The translations under genes and the position numbers were made by a program. The notes beneath the pieces are model-generated. The model did not search any database and was not told the DNA's origin. It was given only the letters and a program-made list of their open reading frames with translations. Below, in pieces: positions 18,105 to 26,592 of a stretch of 64,000 nt of DNA. The stretch comes from Streptomyces sp. NL15-2K (GTDB lineage Bacteria; Actinomycetota; Actinomycetes; Streptomycetales; Streptomycetaceae), in NCBI RefSeq assembly GCF_030551255.1, contig NZ_CP130630.1:806001-870000 (forward strand), written 5' to 3'. Position 1 is the stretch's first letter. Each line of letters begins with the position of its first letter.

Positions 18105-18497
18105 TCAACCCTGCTTCGGTGCGGTGGAAGTGGTGAGGCGCAGCGTGAAGGAGTGGCCTGACGGGTCGGAGTAGCCGCGTTCCTCGTGGGGGCCGGGTGC
18201 GTCCTTGGTCTCCAGTGGGCGGCCACCCAGGCCGACCACCTTGCGCTCAGCGTCGTCAAGGTCCTCCACCAGGAAGTCGAGGTGGGCCTGGAGGGCGTTC
18301 TCCGGGCGGGGCCAGCTCGGGGGCGTCGCGTTCATGTCGCGGCGGAAGGCCAGCCGGATGCCGTCGGCGCCCCTGATCTCCACCCGGTTGGCGCTCTCCT
18401 CGGTCTGCTCGGCCTCCAGCAGCTCCTTGTAGAACTCCGCGAGCTTCTCGGGGTCGGCGCAGTCGAGCACGACGACACCCGCTTTCACCAAGGCCAT
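18105..18497 (-). CDS. VOC (glyoxalase/dioxygenase) family protein
   Basis: A 130-residue vicinal-oxygen-chelate fold protein: beta-alpha-beta-beta-beta units with VVVLDCADPEKLAEFYKELL, NRVEIRGADGIRLAFRRD, LQAHLDFLVEDLDDAERKVVGLG and DPSGHSFTLRL. The His of AHLDF and the acidic residues are in the usual metal-ligand places. Such single-domain proteins act as metal-dependent isomerases or as drug-binding resistance proteins; no neighbour indicates which. ATG 18497 follows GGAGGAGAC. The gene upstream is 78 bp away and in the same direction. Confidence 0.87.
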   Translation of the reverse strand: MALVKAGVVVLDCADPEKLAEFYKELLEAEQTEESANRVEIRGADGIRLAFRRDMNATPPSWPRPENALQAHLDFLVEDLDDAERKVVGLGGRPLETKDAPGPHEERGYSDPSGHSFTLRLTTSTAPKQG

Positions 18498-18575
18498 GTC
18501 TCCTCCGAAAGGTCCGCGGCGCGGGGCGCTCGTGTCCCGCGCCCTCCTCCTTGCGGATATCCCGGCCCGGCCGAT

Positions 18576-19040
18576 TCAGTCGGCGACCAGCCACTCTCCG
18601 TCTCGCATCAGCTCACGCCCGTCCAGCTCGTTCGCCTCCCGCCAGGCCTGGATCCGGCGGGGCCGGACGCGGAAGTACAGGTAGGGCGTGGAGAGCTGAC
18701 GGGGATCGAACCCGGTCCTGGCCGCGAAGAGGTCGGCCTCCTCCTCGGGCAGCTCGGCCGGAGTGAGGGTGTCGACCGTGCCCTCGACGATCACGACGTC
18801 GCGGGTGGGCCCGATGCCGAGGCGTGCCATGCCGGTCGTCCTGAGGTTCCGGCCGGTCGGGCTGGTGGCCGGGGTGGCCAGGAGCAGGGACGAACCGTCC
18901 CAGAGGAAGGACAACGGGACGAGGTACGGCGCTCCCCCGTCGCCGTCGGCCGTGGCGACCCACGTGTCCTCGTCGTGCTCCAGACGGTGCAGGGTGTCCT
19001 GCTTGCGCTGCTTGGCGGGGCGTGCGGGGGGTCGGGACAT
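18576..19040 (-). CDS. Pyridoxamine 5'-phosphate oxidase-like (FMN/F420-binding split barrel) protein
   Basis: A 154-residue protein of the PNPOx-like/FDOR family. TWVATADGDGGAPYLVPLSFLWDGSSLLLATP, ARLGIGPTRDVVIVEGT and the C-terminal YFRVRPRRIQAWREANEL are typical of actinobacterial members that bind F420 or FMN. The family includes reductases and heme- or biliverdin-acting enzymes. ATG 19040 follows AGGAGG at about 10 nt. It may be co-transcribed with the VOC gene. Confidence 0.85.
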   Translation of the reverse strand: MSRPPARPAKQRKQDTLHRLEHDEDTWVATADGDGGAPYLVPLSFLWDGSSLLLATPATSPTGRNLRTTGMARLGIGPTRDVVIVEGTVDTLTPAELPEEEADLFAARTGFDPRQLSTPYLYFRVRPRRIQAWREANELDGRELMRDGEWLVAD

Positions 19041-19312
19041 CGGCGGTCTACCTCCTGGCGCGGCATCGTCACGACCTGTGATGCCGTCTCAGGTGAGGGG
19101 CGACGCAGTATACGCAGCTCAACTCGCTTGAGCAGTAACGGATATCACGGTCAGGTCACAGTATAGATCATTTACGCTCTGGGCAGCCTCGTACCGCTTC
19201 TCGGTTCAACTTTCGGCCACAGAAGACCAGTTCGAGTGCGCAGGCGGTCAACTCGACCGTCTGATCGCAGGGGTGGGGGGTCTCTGCGCTCCGTCTCCCG
19301 AAAGGAAACGCA

Positions 19313-19480
19313 TGCCTCAGGACGTCAAGTTCGGCCCTCCCTTCGACACCCCCGTCAGCAGACCTGTGGAGTACACCCAGGAGCGCCTCGGCCGACGACA
19401 TGGTCGTCCTGATGAACTGGTTCTCCCTGGCCTTCCTCTTCGACGACCCGTTCGACGCCGACCGCCGAACCGCCTGACGG
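19313..19480 (+). pseudogene. Terpene synthase relic
   Basis: ATG 19313 (MPQDVKFGPPFDTPVS) matches the start of bacterial class I sesquiterpene synthases. About 80 nt later, in another frame, NWFSLAFLFDDPFD carries the aspartate-rich metal-binding motif, then runs into a stop at 19478. The 40-50 residues that belong between these pieces and all of the C-terminal half are missing, so the gene is dead. Confidence 0.6.
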
Positions 19481-19822
19481 GCCGCGAGTGCTTCCTGATC
19501 AACACCGCTGAGGCGGCGACGCAGGTGCTCGTCTTGTAACAGGAGTGCTTCGACAAGGGCGGGCCGTTCATGGAAGGCCGGCGGTGTCGACGATGAACCT
19601 GCCGTGGACGAGCGGCTCACCGCGTTCGAGAACCCTTCCTCGGCCGTCAACGCAGCAGTCGTGTCCCTCGCGGTCGTTCGCAGCAGGAGCCGGAGCCGGT
19701 CGCGTGAGTCCGGCTGTTCAGCGAGGCCGTCGCGGATGGTGCGGAAGATTCTCGGACACGACCGGCCGGCAACCACGGTAGATCGACTTTATTGTCATGA
19801 CCACAGCTTGATGGAGATCTGT
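19481..19822. other. Degraded stretch between terpene synthase relic and the next gene
   Basis: No frame here reads like a known protein. The part nearest the relic may hold more of the old terpene synthase, but I cannot align it. An open minus-strand frame covers it without recognisable domains. Confidence 0.4.
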
Positions 19823-21553
19823 GTGAAATCTCGAGTCGTAGGTGCTGTCCAGAGGGCGTTCGCCGACAGCTGGCTCGCGGCGCGGCCAAGCGCCCGGCTC
19901 CAGCCCACGGAGGCGGGGAACACCCTGGCCCACCTCTTGCTGGAGCGAATAAAGGGGAGCACGGAGGAGTACCGAGCGTGCCAGAACGCCGCTCAGCAGC
20001 GGCTGGACGCACTCGGATACCCCCACTCCAGCACCACGCTGCAGGTGGAGGGAGCCTTCCATCTGGCGCGGCCCGCGTTCCTCCCGCCCGACGAGAAGGG
20101 CTACGCCAGGTTGAAGCACCTCGACACCGGCCTGCGCGTGATCGAGGCAGCCTTCCCCCAGGTCAGCACCGATATTGAGGTCTGCCGACTGACCTGCATG
20201 ATGCTGGAAGGGGCCTGGAGGAGCCGGGCACTCATCCCGCCGCGCGAGGAGGAGCAAACAACCGTCTGCGCCTGTCCTCTGTGCCGTCGGCTGCCCACGC
20301 CCCCCGCACGCACGCTGGATGACTACCGTTGGCGGCAGAGCGCCGGTCGTCCCCTCACCGTCAAGACCTGGCCGAACCGCCGGGAACTCGACAGCGTCCT
20401 GACCGGTGGATGGTCCTGGACCCGGCAGATGAACGACCTTGAACGAGATCTTGGCCACCGTCACCGCTTCGAAGACGACATGCTCGTCTTCCACGAATAC
20501 AAACGCGTGATCGACACCATCGATACCACGCGCCTCACCCAACACGTCGAAGGCCGCTTGGCCGATGATTTCAGCACCAACAGCGCACGAGCCCTGATCT
20601 GCGGACTCTTCGCAGCCCATAAGCGATCCGTCGACGAGTACTGGCTCCAACAGCACGACGCAGGCAGCGTCACGCTCCCCCAGACCAACCCACTCAGCCA
20701 GAGCACCTACTCACTCCTGCAGATGCTGGACTGCCTGTTCTGGCACGTCGCCCCCGACACCGAACTGTGGCAGGAAGAAAACCTCGCCTCCCTGCTGCTG
20801 TGCCGCGTCATCGACGACATGGCCGATGTACGAGCCGACGCCCTCACCGGCGAGATCAGCAACTTCTGGCTCGCCGACATGCCCACCCACACCAAGGCGC
20901 TCTACGCTGCCTGCGCCATAGCCCTCGTCAAGTACGGCTGCATGCCCGAGGCGCACAGCCCGATGTGGAACACCTGGCTGATGACCACCACCATCGTCTG
21001 GATGGGGCTCACGGGCCGCCACGCCCTGTGGTTCGACGGCATCACCCAAGGCCTCCCCTCGGCCGAGGAGTGCACGCTTTGCGACCTCCAGCCCAACGCA
21101 TGCACCGGCATCCTCACCCACGGCACCACCCTCACCATCGCCCCGCGGCCCACCACACCAGCACTGAGCCCCCGGACCGCCGAGCTATCCGCACGCTGCC
21201 GAGCCAAGTACCCCCGCACATGGCCCCTCTTCGACGCCGAGCTCCATGCCTTCGAAGCACTGCACGGCCCCTGGTACGGCAACACCGACAGCGCATGGGA
21301 GATCTTGCGCCGTACCTACATCGCCGCCGTGGAGGCATCCAGCGCGGCACCGTCGCCGGACCGCGCTCGTCATGTCCAACAGGACGCCGGCGTAGTCGGA
21401 TCCGAAATGTTTCACACCCTGCACGACCCTCGAACCGGGAGGGAAGACACCACTCTGCTCGCCTACATGTTCGGCTGCGCCCACCCGCATTTCCTCTGGA
21501 ACGCCACCGGATACCGTCCCACGGGCGTCGTAGGCGACTGGCTCGACGGCTGA
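19823..21553 (+). CDS. Unrecognised 576-residue helical protein with DDxxD motif
   Basis: I do not recognise this family. The frame is long and the composition is that of a soluble, alpha-helical protein rich in Trp, Leu and Ala with no signal peptide. I start at GTG 19823 because GGAG lies 6 nt upstream; ATG 19811 has no ribosome site. Near residue 331 stands CRVIDDMADVRADALTGE, where DDMAD fits the DDxxD metal motif of class I isoprenoid synthases. Cysteine groups CACPLC (149-154) and CTLCDLQPNAC could bind a metal. The C-terminus has HPHFLWNATGYRPTG. Its position behind a terpene-synthase relic makes a role in terpene chemistry conceivable, but this is inference. It could equally be an unrelated accessory protein. 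Confidence 0.7.
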   Translation: MKSRVVGAVQRAFADSWLAARPSARLQPTEAGNTLAHLLLERIKGSTEEYRACQNAAQQRLDALGYPHSSTTLQVEGAFHLARPAFLPPDEKGYARLKHLDTGLRVIEAAFPQVSTDIEVCRLTCMMLEGAWRSRALIPPREEEQTTVCACPLCRRLPTPPARTLDDYRWRQSAGRPLTVKTWPNRRELDSVLTGGWSWTRQMNDLERDLGHRHRFEDDMLVFHEYKRVIDTIDTTRLTQHVEGRLADDFSTNSARALICGLFAAHKRSVDEYWLQQHDAGSVTLPQTNPLSQSTYSLLQMLDCLFWHVAPDTELWQEENLASLLLCRVIDDMADVRADALTGEISNFWLADMPTHTKALYAACAIALVKYGCMPEAHSPMWNTWLMTTTIVWMGLTGRHALWFDGITQGLPSAEECTLCDLQPNACTGILTHGTTLTIAPRPTTPALSPRTAELSARCRAKYPRTWPLFDAELHAFEALHGPWYGNTDSAWEILRRTYIAAVEASSAAPSPDRARHVQQDAGVVGSEMFHTLHDPRTGREDTTLLAYMFGCAHPHFLWNATGYRPTGVVGDWLDG

Positions 21554-21773
21554 CAGGCGGTGGCTGTGTCGCGCGGACCGGGACTTCCCCCACGTGTACC
21601 GAGTATGCGTCTGTCGGAACGGTTTGGACAGGTGCGATCCGGCCCGTCCGGGTGACGAGTGGGCGCTGGTCACCGGCCGCTACGCCGCGGCCGAGGAGGG
21701 CCCGGTGGCCTCGGCCGACCGGCCGGGCGCGCCTCGGTGGACGGCCTGTCGGCCGTGTGAGGAGACGGCGCTG

Positions 21774-21795
21774 CCCGGCCGGAGGTCCGGCCGGG
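21774..21795 (-). terminator. Hairpin terminator after the conservon
   Basis: CCCGGCCGGA and TCCGGCCGGG form a perfect 10-bp stem with a 2-nt loop, 11 bp beyond the stop of the conservon P450 on the minus strand. No U-tract follows, as is usual in Streptomyces. Confidence 0.75.
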
Positions 21796-21806
21796 CTGCG
21801 GTGGTG

Positions 21807-23057
21807 TCAGACGGAGAACTCGACCGGCAGGCTGTCGAGCCGGGACTCCCAGGTGGAGGCGGTCGAGGAGAGCTCCTCCGACGACACGGCCAGGCGCAGG
21901 TCCGGCAGCCGGTGCAGCAGGACGTTCACGCCGATCTCGATGATGGACTGGCCGATGTTCTGCCCCGGGCACTCGTGCGGTCCGGCGCTGAACGCCAGGT
22001 GCGACTGGTTGCCCTGCAGGGCGACGGCCGAGTCGGGCCGTACCTCCGGGTCGAGATTGCCGGCGGCCAGGCCCAGGATGAGCAGTTCTCCCTCCTGGAT
22101 GTGATGGCCTCCGAGCTCCAGGTCGGCGGTCGCGAACCGGCCCGGCAACACCGACAGCGGCGGGGTCTCCCACATGACCTCCTCCACCACCGAGGAGATG
22201 TTCATCTGCCCGCTGACCAGACCCGACAGCCGGGCAGCGTCGGTGAGGACCAGTTGCAGGACGCGGGCCAGCAGGTTGCTGGTGGTGGTGTGCGCGGCGA
22301 TCAGCACCAGGCGCAGATGGCTGACGACCTCGTCGTGGTCGAGGCCGGCCGGGTGCTCCAGCAGGGCCGTGGCGAAGTCGGAGCCCGGCTCGGCCCGCTT
22401 GCGCTCGGCGAGTTCCGCGAGGATGTGCATGATCCGGTCGTTGTGCTCGAGGGCGCCCTCGCCGCCTTTGAAAACGTGGGCGCACGACTCGACCAGGCGT
22501 AGCCCGTCCGCCGTGGGAAGGCCCAGGATTCGGGTGAGCACGAGCATCGGCAGGTGTTCGGCGTAGTCGGCCACCAGGTCGGCGCGCCCGGCGTCGGCGA
22601 ACGCGTCGATCTGTTTGTTCGCGAAGTACGTGGCGTGTCGCCGCACGCCGCGGCTGGACGCCGCGAGCAGCCCGTCCGTGACCGCGCCGCGCAACCGGCG
22701 GTGCGGTTCGCCGTCCTGGGAGACGCAGTCGGGCCGCCAGCCGACCATCGGGATCAACGGTGACGTCTCGGAAACACGCCCCTCCCGCCAGTCCCGCCAG
22801 ATCCGCGCGTCCCGGCTGAACTGGCGCGGATTGTCCAGCACCCGCCGGTTGTCGCGGTAGCCGAGGACCAGCCAGGCGGGGACGTCACCCTCCAGCAGCA
22901 CCGGCGCCACGGACCCGTGCTCCTTGCGCAGCCGCTCGTAGATGCCGAGCGGGTCGGTCGCCGCCTCCGGCCCGTACAGCCGGGCGAGATCGGCCCCGCC
23001 GTGCGCGACCGGGCAGCCGCGTGGGGTGTCGGGGCCGTTTAAGGTCTGGTCGCTCAT
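21807..23057 (-). CDS. cvnE: Conservon cytochrome P450 (CYP157-like), CvnE
   Basis: A 416-residue P450 and last gene of the conservon. The heme loop FSAGPHECPGQ places the thiolate at Cys363, and the I-helix reads LIAAHTTTSN. The K-helix has EVMW (293-296) where nearly all P450s have ExxR: the arginine is a tryptophan. Loss of this motif is known from the CYP157 family, which is also found in conservons. The enzyme's substrate is unknown; in conservons it is encoded with a G-protein-like signalling set. ATG 23057 overlaps the stop of cvnD (ATGA), so translation is coupled. A hairpin terminator follows. Confidence 0.9.
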   Translation of the reverse strand: MSDQTLNGPDTPRGCPVAHGGADLARLYGPEAATDPLGIYERLRKEHGSVAPVLLEGDVPAWLVLGYRDNRRVLDNPRQFSRDARIWRDWREGRVSETSPLIPMVGWRPDCVSQDGEPHRRLRGAVTDGLLAASSRGVRRHATYFANKQIDAFADAGRADLVADYAEHLPMLVLTRILGLPTADGLRLVESCAHVFKGGEGALEHNDRIMHILAELAERKRAEPGSDFATALLEHPAGLDHDEVVSHLRLVLIAAHTTTSNLLARVLQLVLTDAARLSGLVSGQMNISSVVEEVMWETPPLSVLPGRFATADLELGGHHIQEGELLILGLAAGNLDPEVRPDSAVALQGNQSHLAFSAGPHECPGQNIGQSIIEIGVNVLLHRLPDLRLAVSSEELSSTASTWESRLDSLPVEFSV

Positions 23058-23659
23058 CGGGACTCCAGTGCGACGGCGGAGCGTTCCTTCAAGTGACGTA
23101 TCAGGGCGACGAGTACGTCACGGCTGGAGGCCCGGTCGCGGGCGTCGCAGGCCACGACCGGGGTGTGCGGGGAGATGTCCAACGCGTCCCGGATCTCTTC
23201 GATGGGGTGCTCCTTGGAGTCCGGGAAGACGTTCAGGGCGATGACGAACGGGACGTTCTGCCGCTCCATCTCCTCGATCGCCCGGAAGCTGGAGGCGAGC
23301 CGGCGGGTGTCCACCAGGACGACCGCGCCGAGCGCGCCCTTGAACAGGCCGTTCCACAGGAACCAGAAGCGTTCCTGGCCCGGCGTGCCGAAGAGGTAGA
23401 GCACCAGCTGCTCGTTGATGCCGATCTTGCCGAAGTCCAGGCTGACGGTGGTCTCCGTCTTGTCGGCGACGCCGATGAGGTGGTCGACGCCGGCGCTGGC
23501 CTGGGTGAGGGTCTCCTCGGTGGTGAGCGGCTTGATGTCACTGACCGAGCGGACCATGGTGGTCTTGCCGGTGCCGAAACCGCCGGCGATCATCACCTTC
23601 ACCGAGCGGGTGCCCCCGGCCTCCGGGCCGCCGGGATGGTCAAAGCCTTTCAAGTCCAC
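23054..23659 (-). CDS. cvnD: Conservon GTP-binding protein, CvnD
   Basis: A 201-residue small GTPase of the Streptomyces conservon type (ATP/GTP-binding protein, MglA-distant). The P-loop is GGFGTGKT (26-33), the G3 motif appears in FGTPGQERF, and LNVF stands where NKxD would be, so the G4 motif is degenerate as in this family. In conservons this protein works with CvnA-C as a membrane-linked switch resembling eukaryotic G-protein coupling. I choose GTG 23659, preceded by AGGAGG; this overlaps the end of cvnC by 20 nt. Confidence 0.9.
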   Translation of the reverse strand: MDLKGFDHPGGPEAGGTRSVKVMIAGGFGTGKTTMVRSVSDIKPLTTEETLTQASAGVDHLIGVADKTETTVSLDFGKIGINEQLVLYLFGTPGQERFWFLWNGLFKGALGAVVLVDTRRLASSFRAIEEMERQNVPFVIALNVFPDSKEHPIEEIRDALDISPHTPVVACDARDRASSRDVLVALIRHLKERSAVALESR

Positions 23660-24011
23660 TGAGTACCTCCTCAAGGAGCGCGAGGTCGGGCCCGCGACCC
23701 GCGTGGTGCGCCGGGATGGGGTCACGGGCTTCGACGCGGCCTGCCTCGAGCAGATCCGCCAGCAGCACCGCGAGAATGTTGAACGGCAATCCGAGGTGGG
23801 CGCCGAGTTCGGCCACGGACAGCGGGTCGCGGCAGCGCCGGAGAATCTCCTCGTGCTCGTGCTGCATGCCCGGGAGGGGGGCGGCGCGGGAGACGATGAG
23901 GGTAGCCACGTCGAGACTCGACGCCGAACCGCCCGGTCCGCTACGTCCCCCGGTCAGGACGTAGTAGCGCTCGAGACCGGACGGGTCCGTGGGCCGGCGG
24001 GGAGCACTCAT
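23640..24011 (-). CDS. cvnC: Conservon DUF742 protein, CvnC
   Basis: A 123-residue DUF742 protein. The N-terminus RPTDPSGLERYYVLTGGRS is characteristic, and the rest forms a winged-helix-like domain (RCRDPLSVAELGAHLGLPFNILAVLLADLLEAGRV). Members are always found beside roadblock and GTPase genes and are thought to bridge them. ATG 24011 overlaps the cvnB stop (ATGA), indicating coupled translation and fixed stoichiometry. Confidence 0.92.
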   Translation of the reverse strand: MSAPRRPTDPSGLERYYVLTGGRSGPGGSASSLDVATLIVSRAAPLPGMQHEHEEILRRCRDPLSVAELGAHLGLPFNILAVLLADLLEAGRVEARDPIPAHHAGRGPDLALLEEVLSGLERL

Positions 24012-24418
24012 CCAGAGTGCTCCTCCAGGCGCGGAGTGGTGCCGAGGAGTTCGCCCATCCTGCGGGCGAGATCCCTCATCTGGTGTCCCAGCAGGCCCTG
24101 GTCGAGGCCTTCCCTGGCGAGGACACCGAGATACGTCTCCACACCCGCGCGAACGACGAAGAGGTGGCCGCCGTCGACCTCGATCATCGCCAGCCGCAGC
24201 TGCCCCGCGTATTTGGGGAACTGCTCGGCCACCGGCTGGGCCAGCGCCTGCAGTCCGGCCACCACGGCCGCGAAACGGTCCACGTCGTCGGGGTCTTCGG
24301 CACCGTAGGAGGTGATGGCCTTGCCGTCGCTGGAGGCCACGAGGGCGAAGCGGATCTCCGGGATGGACTCCACCAGATCGCGCAGCGCCCAGCTCACGTC
24401 TGTTCCCTGTTGCGTCAT
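24008..24418 (-). CDS. cvnB: Conservon roadblock/LC7 protein, CvnB
   Basis: A 136-residue roadblock/LC7 (MglB-like) protein. WALRDLVESIPEIRFALVASSDGKAI, FAAVVAGLQALAQPVAEQF and MIEVDGGHLFVVRAGVETYLGVL mark the fold. In bacteria such proteins dimerise and act as regulators of their partner GTPase, here CvnD. It starts at ATG 24418, 5 bp after the cvnA stop. Confidence 0.93.
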   Translation of the reverse strand: MTQQGTDVSWALRDLVESIPEIRFALVASSDGKAITSYGAEDPDDVDRFAAVVAGLQALAQPVAEQFPKYAGQLRLAMIEVDGGHLFVVRAGVETYLGVLAREGLDQGLLGHQMRDLARRMGELLGTTPRLEEHSG

Positions 24419-24423
24419 GGGGG

Positions 24424-26133
24424 CTAGTCGCTCTCTTCAGTGCGGGGCTCTGCGGACTCGCGGCCGTCGGCCGTACCGTCTGCCTCCGTGGGCTCGCGTC
24501 CCGCGGTGGCGAAAGCGGCCAGGCCGGTGAAGGACGCGTCCGGCGGGACGGCCAAGACTCCCGTCTCCTCGGTCCGCTCGGTGCGCTCGGCCGACTGGTG
24601 CGACACCTCCTCGTTCCGCTTGCTCCTGCGCCGGGGCAGTCCGCCGGGCGTGGTGTCCACGGCGTCGGTCGTCTCGACCTCGGTCTCGACGGCGGCCGGT
24701 CCACGGGACGGAGCCGCCGCTGCGGCCTGGGTCACCGGGGCGGTGGCCGCGGGGACCGCCGCGGGCAGCTGGCTGAAGTACTTGTGCGGTACCACGACGA
24801 CCACGGAGGTACCGAGCCAGGGCGAGTCCGCGAAGGTGACGCGGATGCCGTAACGGCGGGCGAGGGCTCCGACGACTCGCAGGCCGATGCTGGCGTCCTC
24901 GGAGATGCCGCCGATGCCCGGGCCGGTCCCGGTGCCCCCGAGGGCGTGCTCGGCCTCGCGCCTCTTCTCCTCGCTCAGGCCCTTGCCGGAGTCCTGGATC
25001 TCGATGCCGACGCCGTTGGGGACCTCCTTGCCGGAGACGACCACCGGCTCGGTGGGCGGCGAGTAGCGGGCCGCGTTGTCGAGCAGGTGGGCGAAGATCA
25101 GCGTGAGGTGGTCCACCAGGCCGCCGTCGACGCCGAGTTCGGGCAGCTGGCGCACCTCGATCCGGTGGAAGTCCTTGATCCGGCCGATGCCACCGCGCAC
25201 CACGCTCAGCAGGCGCTGCGGCTCCTGCCACTGCCGGCCGGGCCGGTCCGAGCCGCCCAGCACGCCGATGCTGGCGGCGAGACAGTCGGCGGGGCCGATC
25301 TCCTGGTCGAGTTCCATCAGACCGCGGGCGACGGCCGGCAGGCGTCCGTGCTCGCCCTGCATCTCGTGCAGGCGACCGCGGAGCTTGCTGGTCAGCACGT
25401 GAATGCGGTTGCCGATGCTGATGACGGCCTGCTCGGCTGAGGTCGACCGGTTGAACTCCTCCTCGACGCCGATCAGGGCGGTCCTGAGGATCTTGCGGAG
25501 TTCGGCCTGGAGGTCGGCGTTGACCTTCGCGCACTGGTTGGTGGTGGGCAGGAGGTCGTCGATGGCCTCGCCCTCCCGCAGGCGCTTGAGCGCGTCCGGC
25601 AGTTGCTCGTCGGCGAGGCGGGCGACGGCGTCCTGCTGGTGCGCCAGCTGCTCCTGCCAGACCTCGGCCTGGTCGGTGAGCTGGGTCTCGTAGGACTTGG
25701 CCTGGTCTGCCAGCCGTTCCTCGTACGCCTGGGTCTGCTCGGCGATGCGTTCCTCGAAGGTCCGCGACTGCTCGACGAGTTGCACCTCGTAGGCGCCCGC
25801 CTGGTCGGCGAACTGCGCCTCCTGGGCGGCGCGTTCGGCCGAGTACTTCCGCTCCAGCCCGGCCACGTGCTGCTGCCACTGCTGGGAGTGCTCGGCCTGC
25901 GAGGTGCGGAAGGAGCTCTCCGCCCGCTGCAGTTGGCCGCGCGTGCGGACGAGCAGGCGTACGCACACGGCGCCGGCCGCCGTCGCGGCGGCACCCGCGA
26001 CGGCCACGGTTATTCGCTCGGAGCTCATGAACGTGGCGGTAACCGTCCCGCCGCCTAAGGCCAGCGGCAGCAACCACCAGCTGTACCAGGCGACAGGGGC
26101 CCGCGCCGCCGGGGGCGGAGTGGCGAGTTCCAT
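24424..26133 (-). CDS. cvnA: Conservon sensor histidine kinase-like protein, CvnA
   Basis: A 569-residue membrane protein that opens the conservon. Two N-terminal membrane helices (about 17-40 and 45-63) are followed by a long heptad coiled coil (about 74-191) made of near-repeats such as ADQAKSYETQL and EQTQAYEERL, then a four-helix segment and an HATPase_c domain (about 350-450: FAHLLDNAARYSPP, IQDSGKGLSEE, GLRVVGALARRYG). The conserved phospho-accepting histidine box is not obvious. A Pro/Ala/Thr-rich tail of about 120 residues ends the protein. ATG 26133 follows AAGGA at 5 nt; ATG 26139 is possible. It is likely the sensor that controls CvnB-D. Confidence 0.9.
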   Translation of the reverse strand: MELATPPPAARAPVAWYSWWLLPLALGGGTVTATFMSSERITVAVAGAAATAAGAVCVRLLVRTRGQLQRAESSFRTSQAEHSQQWQQHVAGLERKYSAERAAQEAQFADQAGAYEVQLVEQSRTFEERIAEQTQAYEERLADQAKSYETQLTDQAEVWQEQLAHQQDAVARLADEQLPDALKRLREGEAIDDLLPTTNQCAKVNADLQAELRKILRTALIGVEEEFNRSTSAEQAVISIGNRIHVLTSKLRGRLHEMQGEHGRLPAVARGLMELDQEIGPADCLAASIGVLGGSDRPGRQWQEPQRLLSVVRGGIGRIKDFHRIEVRQLPELGVDGGLVDHLTLIFAHLLDNAARYSPPTEPVVVSGKEVPNGVGIEIQDSGKGLSEEKRREAEHALGGTGTGPGIGGISEDASIGLRVVGALARRYGIRVTFADSPWLGTSVVVVVPHKYFSQLPAAVPAATAPVTQAAAAAPSRGPAAVETEVETTDAVDTTPGGLPRRRSKRNEEVSHQSAERTERTEETGVLAVPPDASFTGLAAFATAGREPTEADGTADGRESAEPRTEESD

Positions 26134-26343
26134 CTGCATCCTTCGAGCAACACGATCGAACGGGGGGGGTGGGCAAGGGGGACCGCACTCATGAGTACGC
26201 ACCACGAGAGGAGCGACCGCTTATGCGTCAACTCGCAGCGCCGAACGGGAGCTTATCGGGTTTGATGCTGAAAGGATCAATCTGAGGGTCCAGGCGGACG
26301 TGAGGGTTCCGTCACTGCCCGCCAGGAACCCACACATCGACAA

Positions 26344-26592
26344 ATGCCCTTACTTACCTGCGGCGTTGTGCCGATGGCCGCCAACCAGGGGCTCTACAAC
26401 GGTTTCCTCGCGGCGGGCCTGCTCTGGGGCCTGATCGCCGCGGATCCGACCGGCTTCCGCGCCCAGGTGTTCTTCCTGTGCTGCGTGGTGGTCGCGGGCG
26501 TCTACGGCGCCGCCACCGCGAACCGCCGCATCCTGTTCGCGCAGGCCCTACCGGGCGCGCTCGCCCTGGGCGCCGTCCTGCTCGCCGGATGA
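26344..26592 (+). pseudogene. DUF1304 membrane protein, 5'-truncated
   Basis: The 82-residue frame matches only the C-terminal two thirds of DUF1304 proteins: AANQGLYNGFLAAGLLWGL, FFLCCVVVAGVYGAAT and RRILFAQALPGALALGAVLL. The family normally begins about 40 residues earlier with another membrane helix, and that part is absent upstream. The first eleven residues (from ATG 26344) do not fit the family. Its stop overlaps the start of the broken TetR gene, so they were once one operon. Confidence 0.7.

Noticed and set aside
19168..19776. Minus-strand frame of 202 codons over the terpene-synthase relic
   Set aside because: Part of it (RTIRDGLAEQPDSRDRLRLLL) looks protein-like, but there is no recognisable domain or ribosome site, and the relic on the plus strand explains the region better.
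21594..21806. Plus-strand frame with CVCRNG and EET after the unknown gene
   Set aside because: It runs on antisense to the P450, has no ribosome site, and the region is better explained by the conservon terminator.
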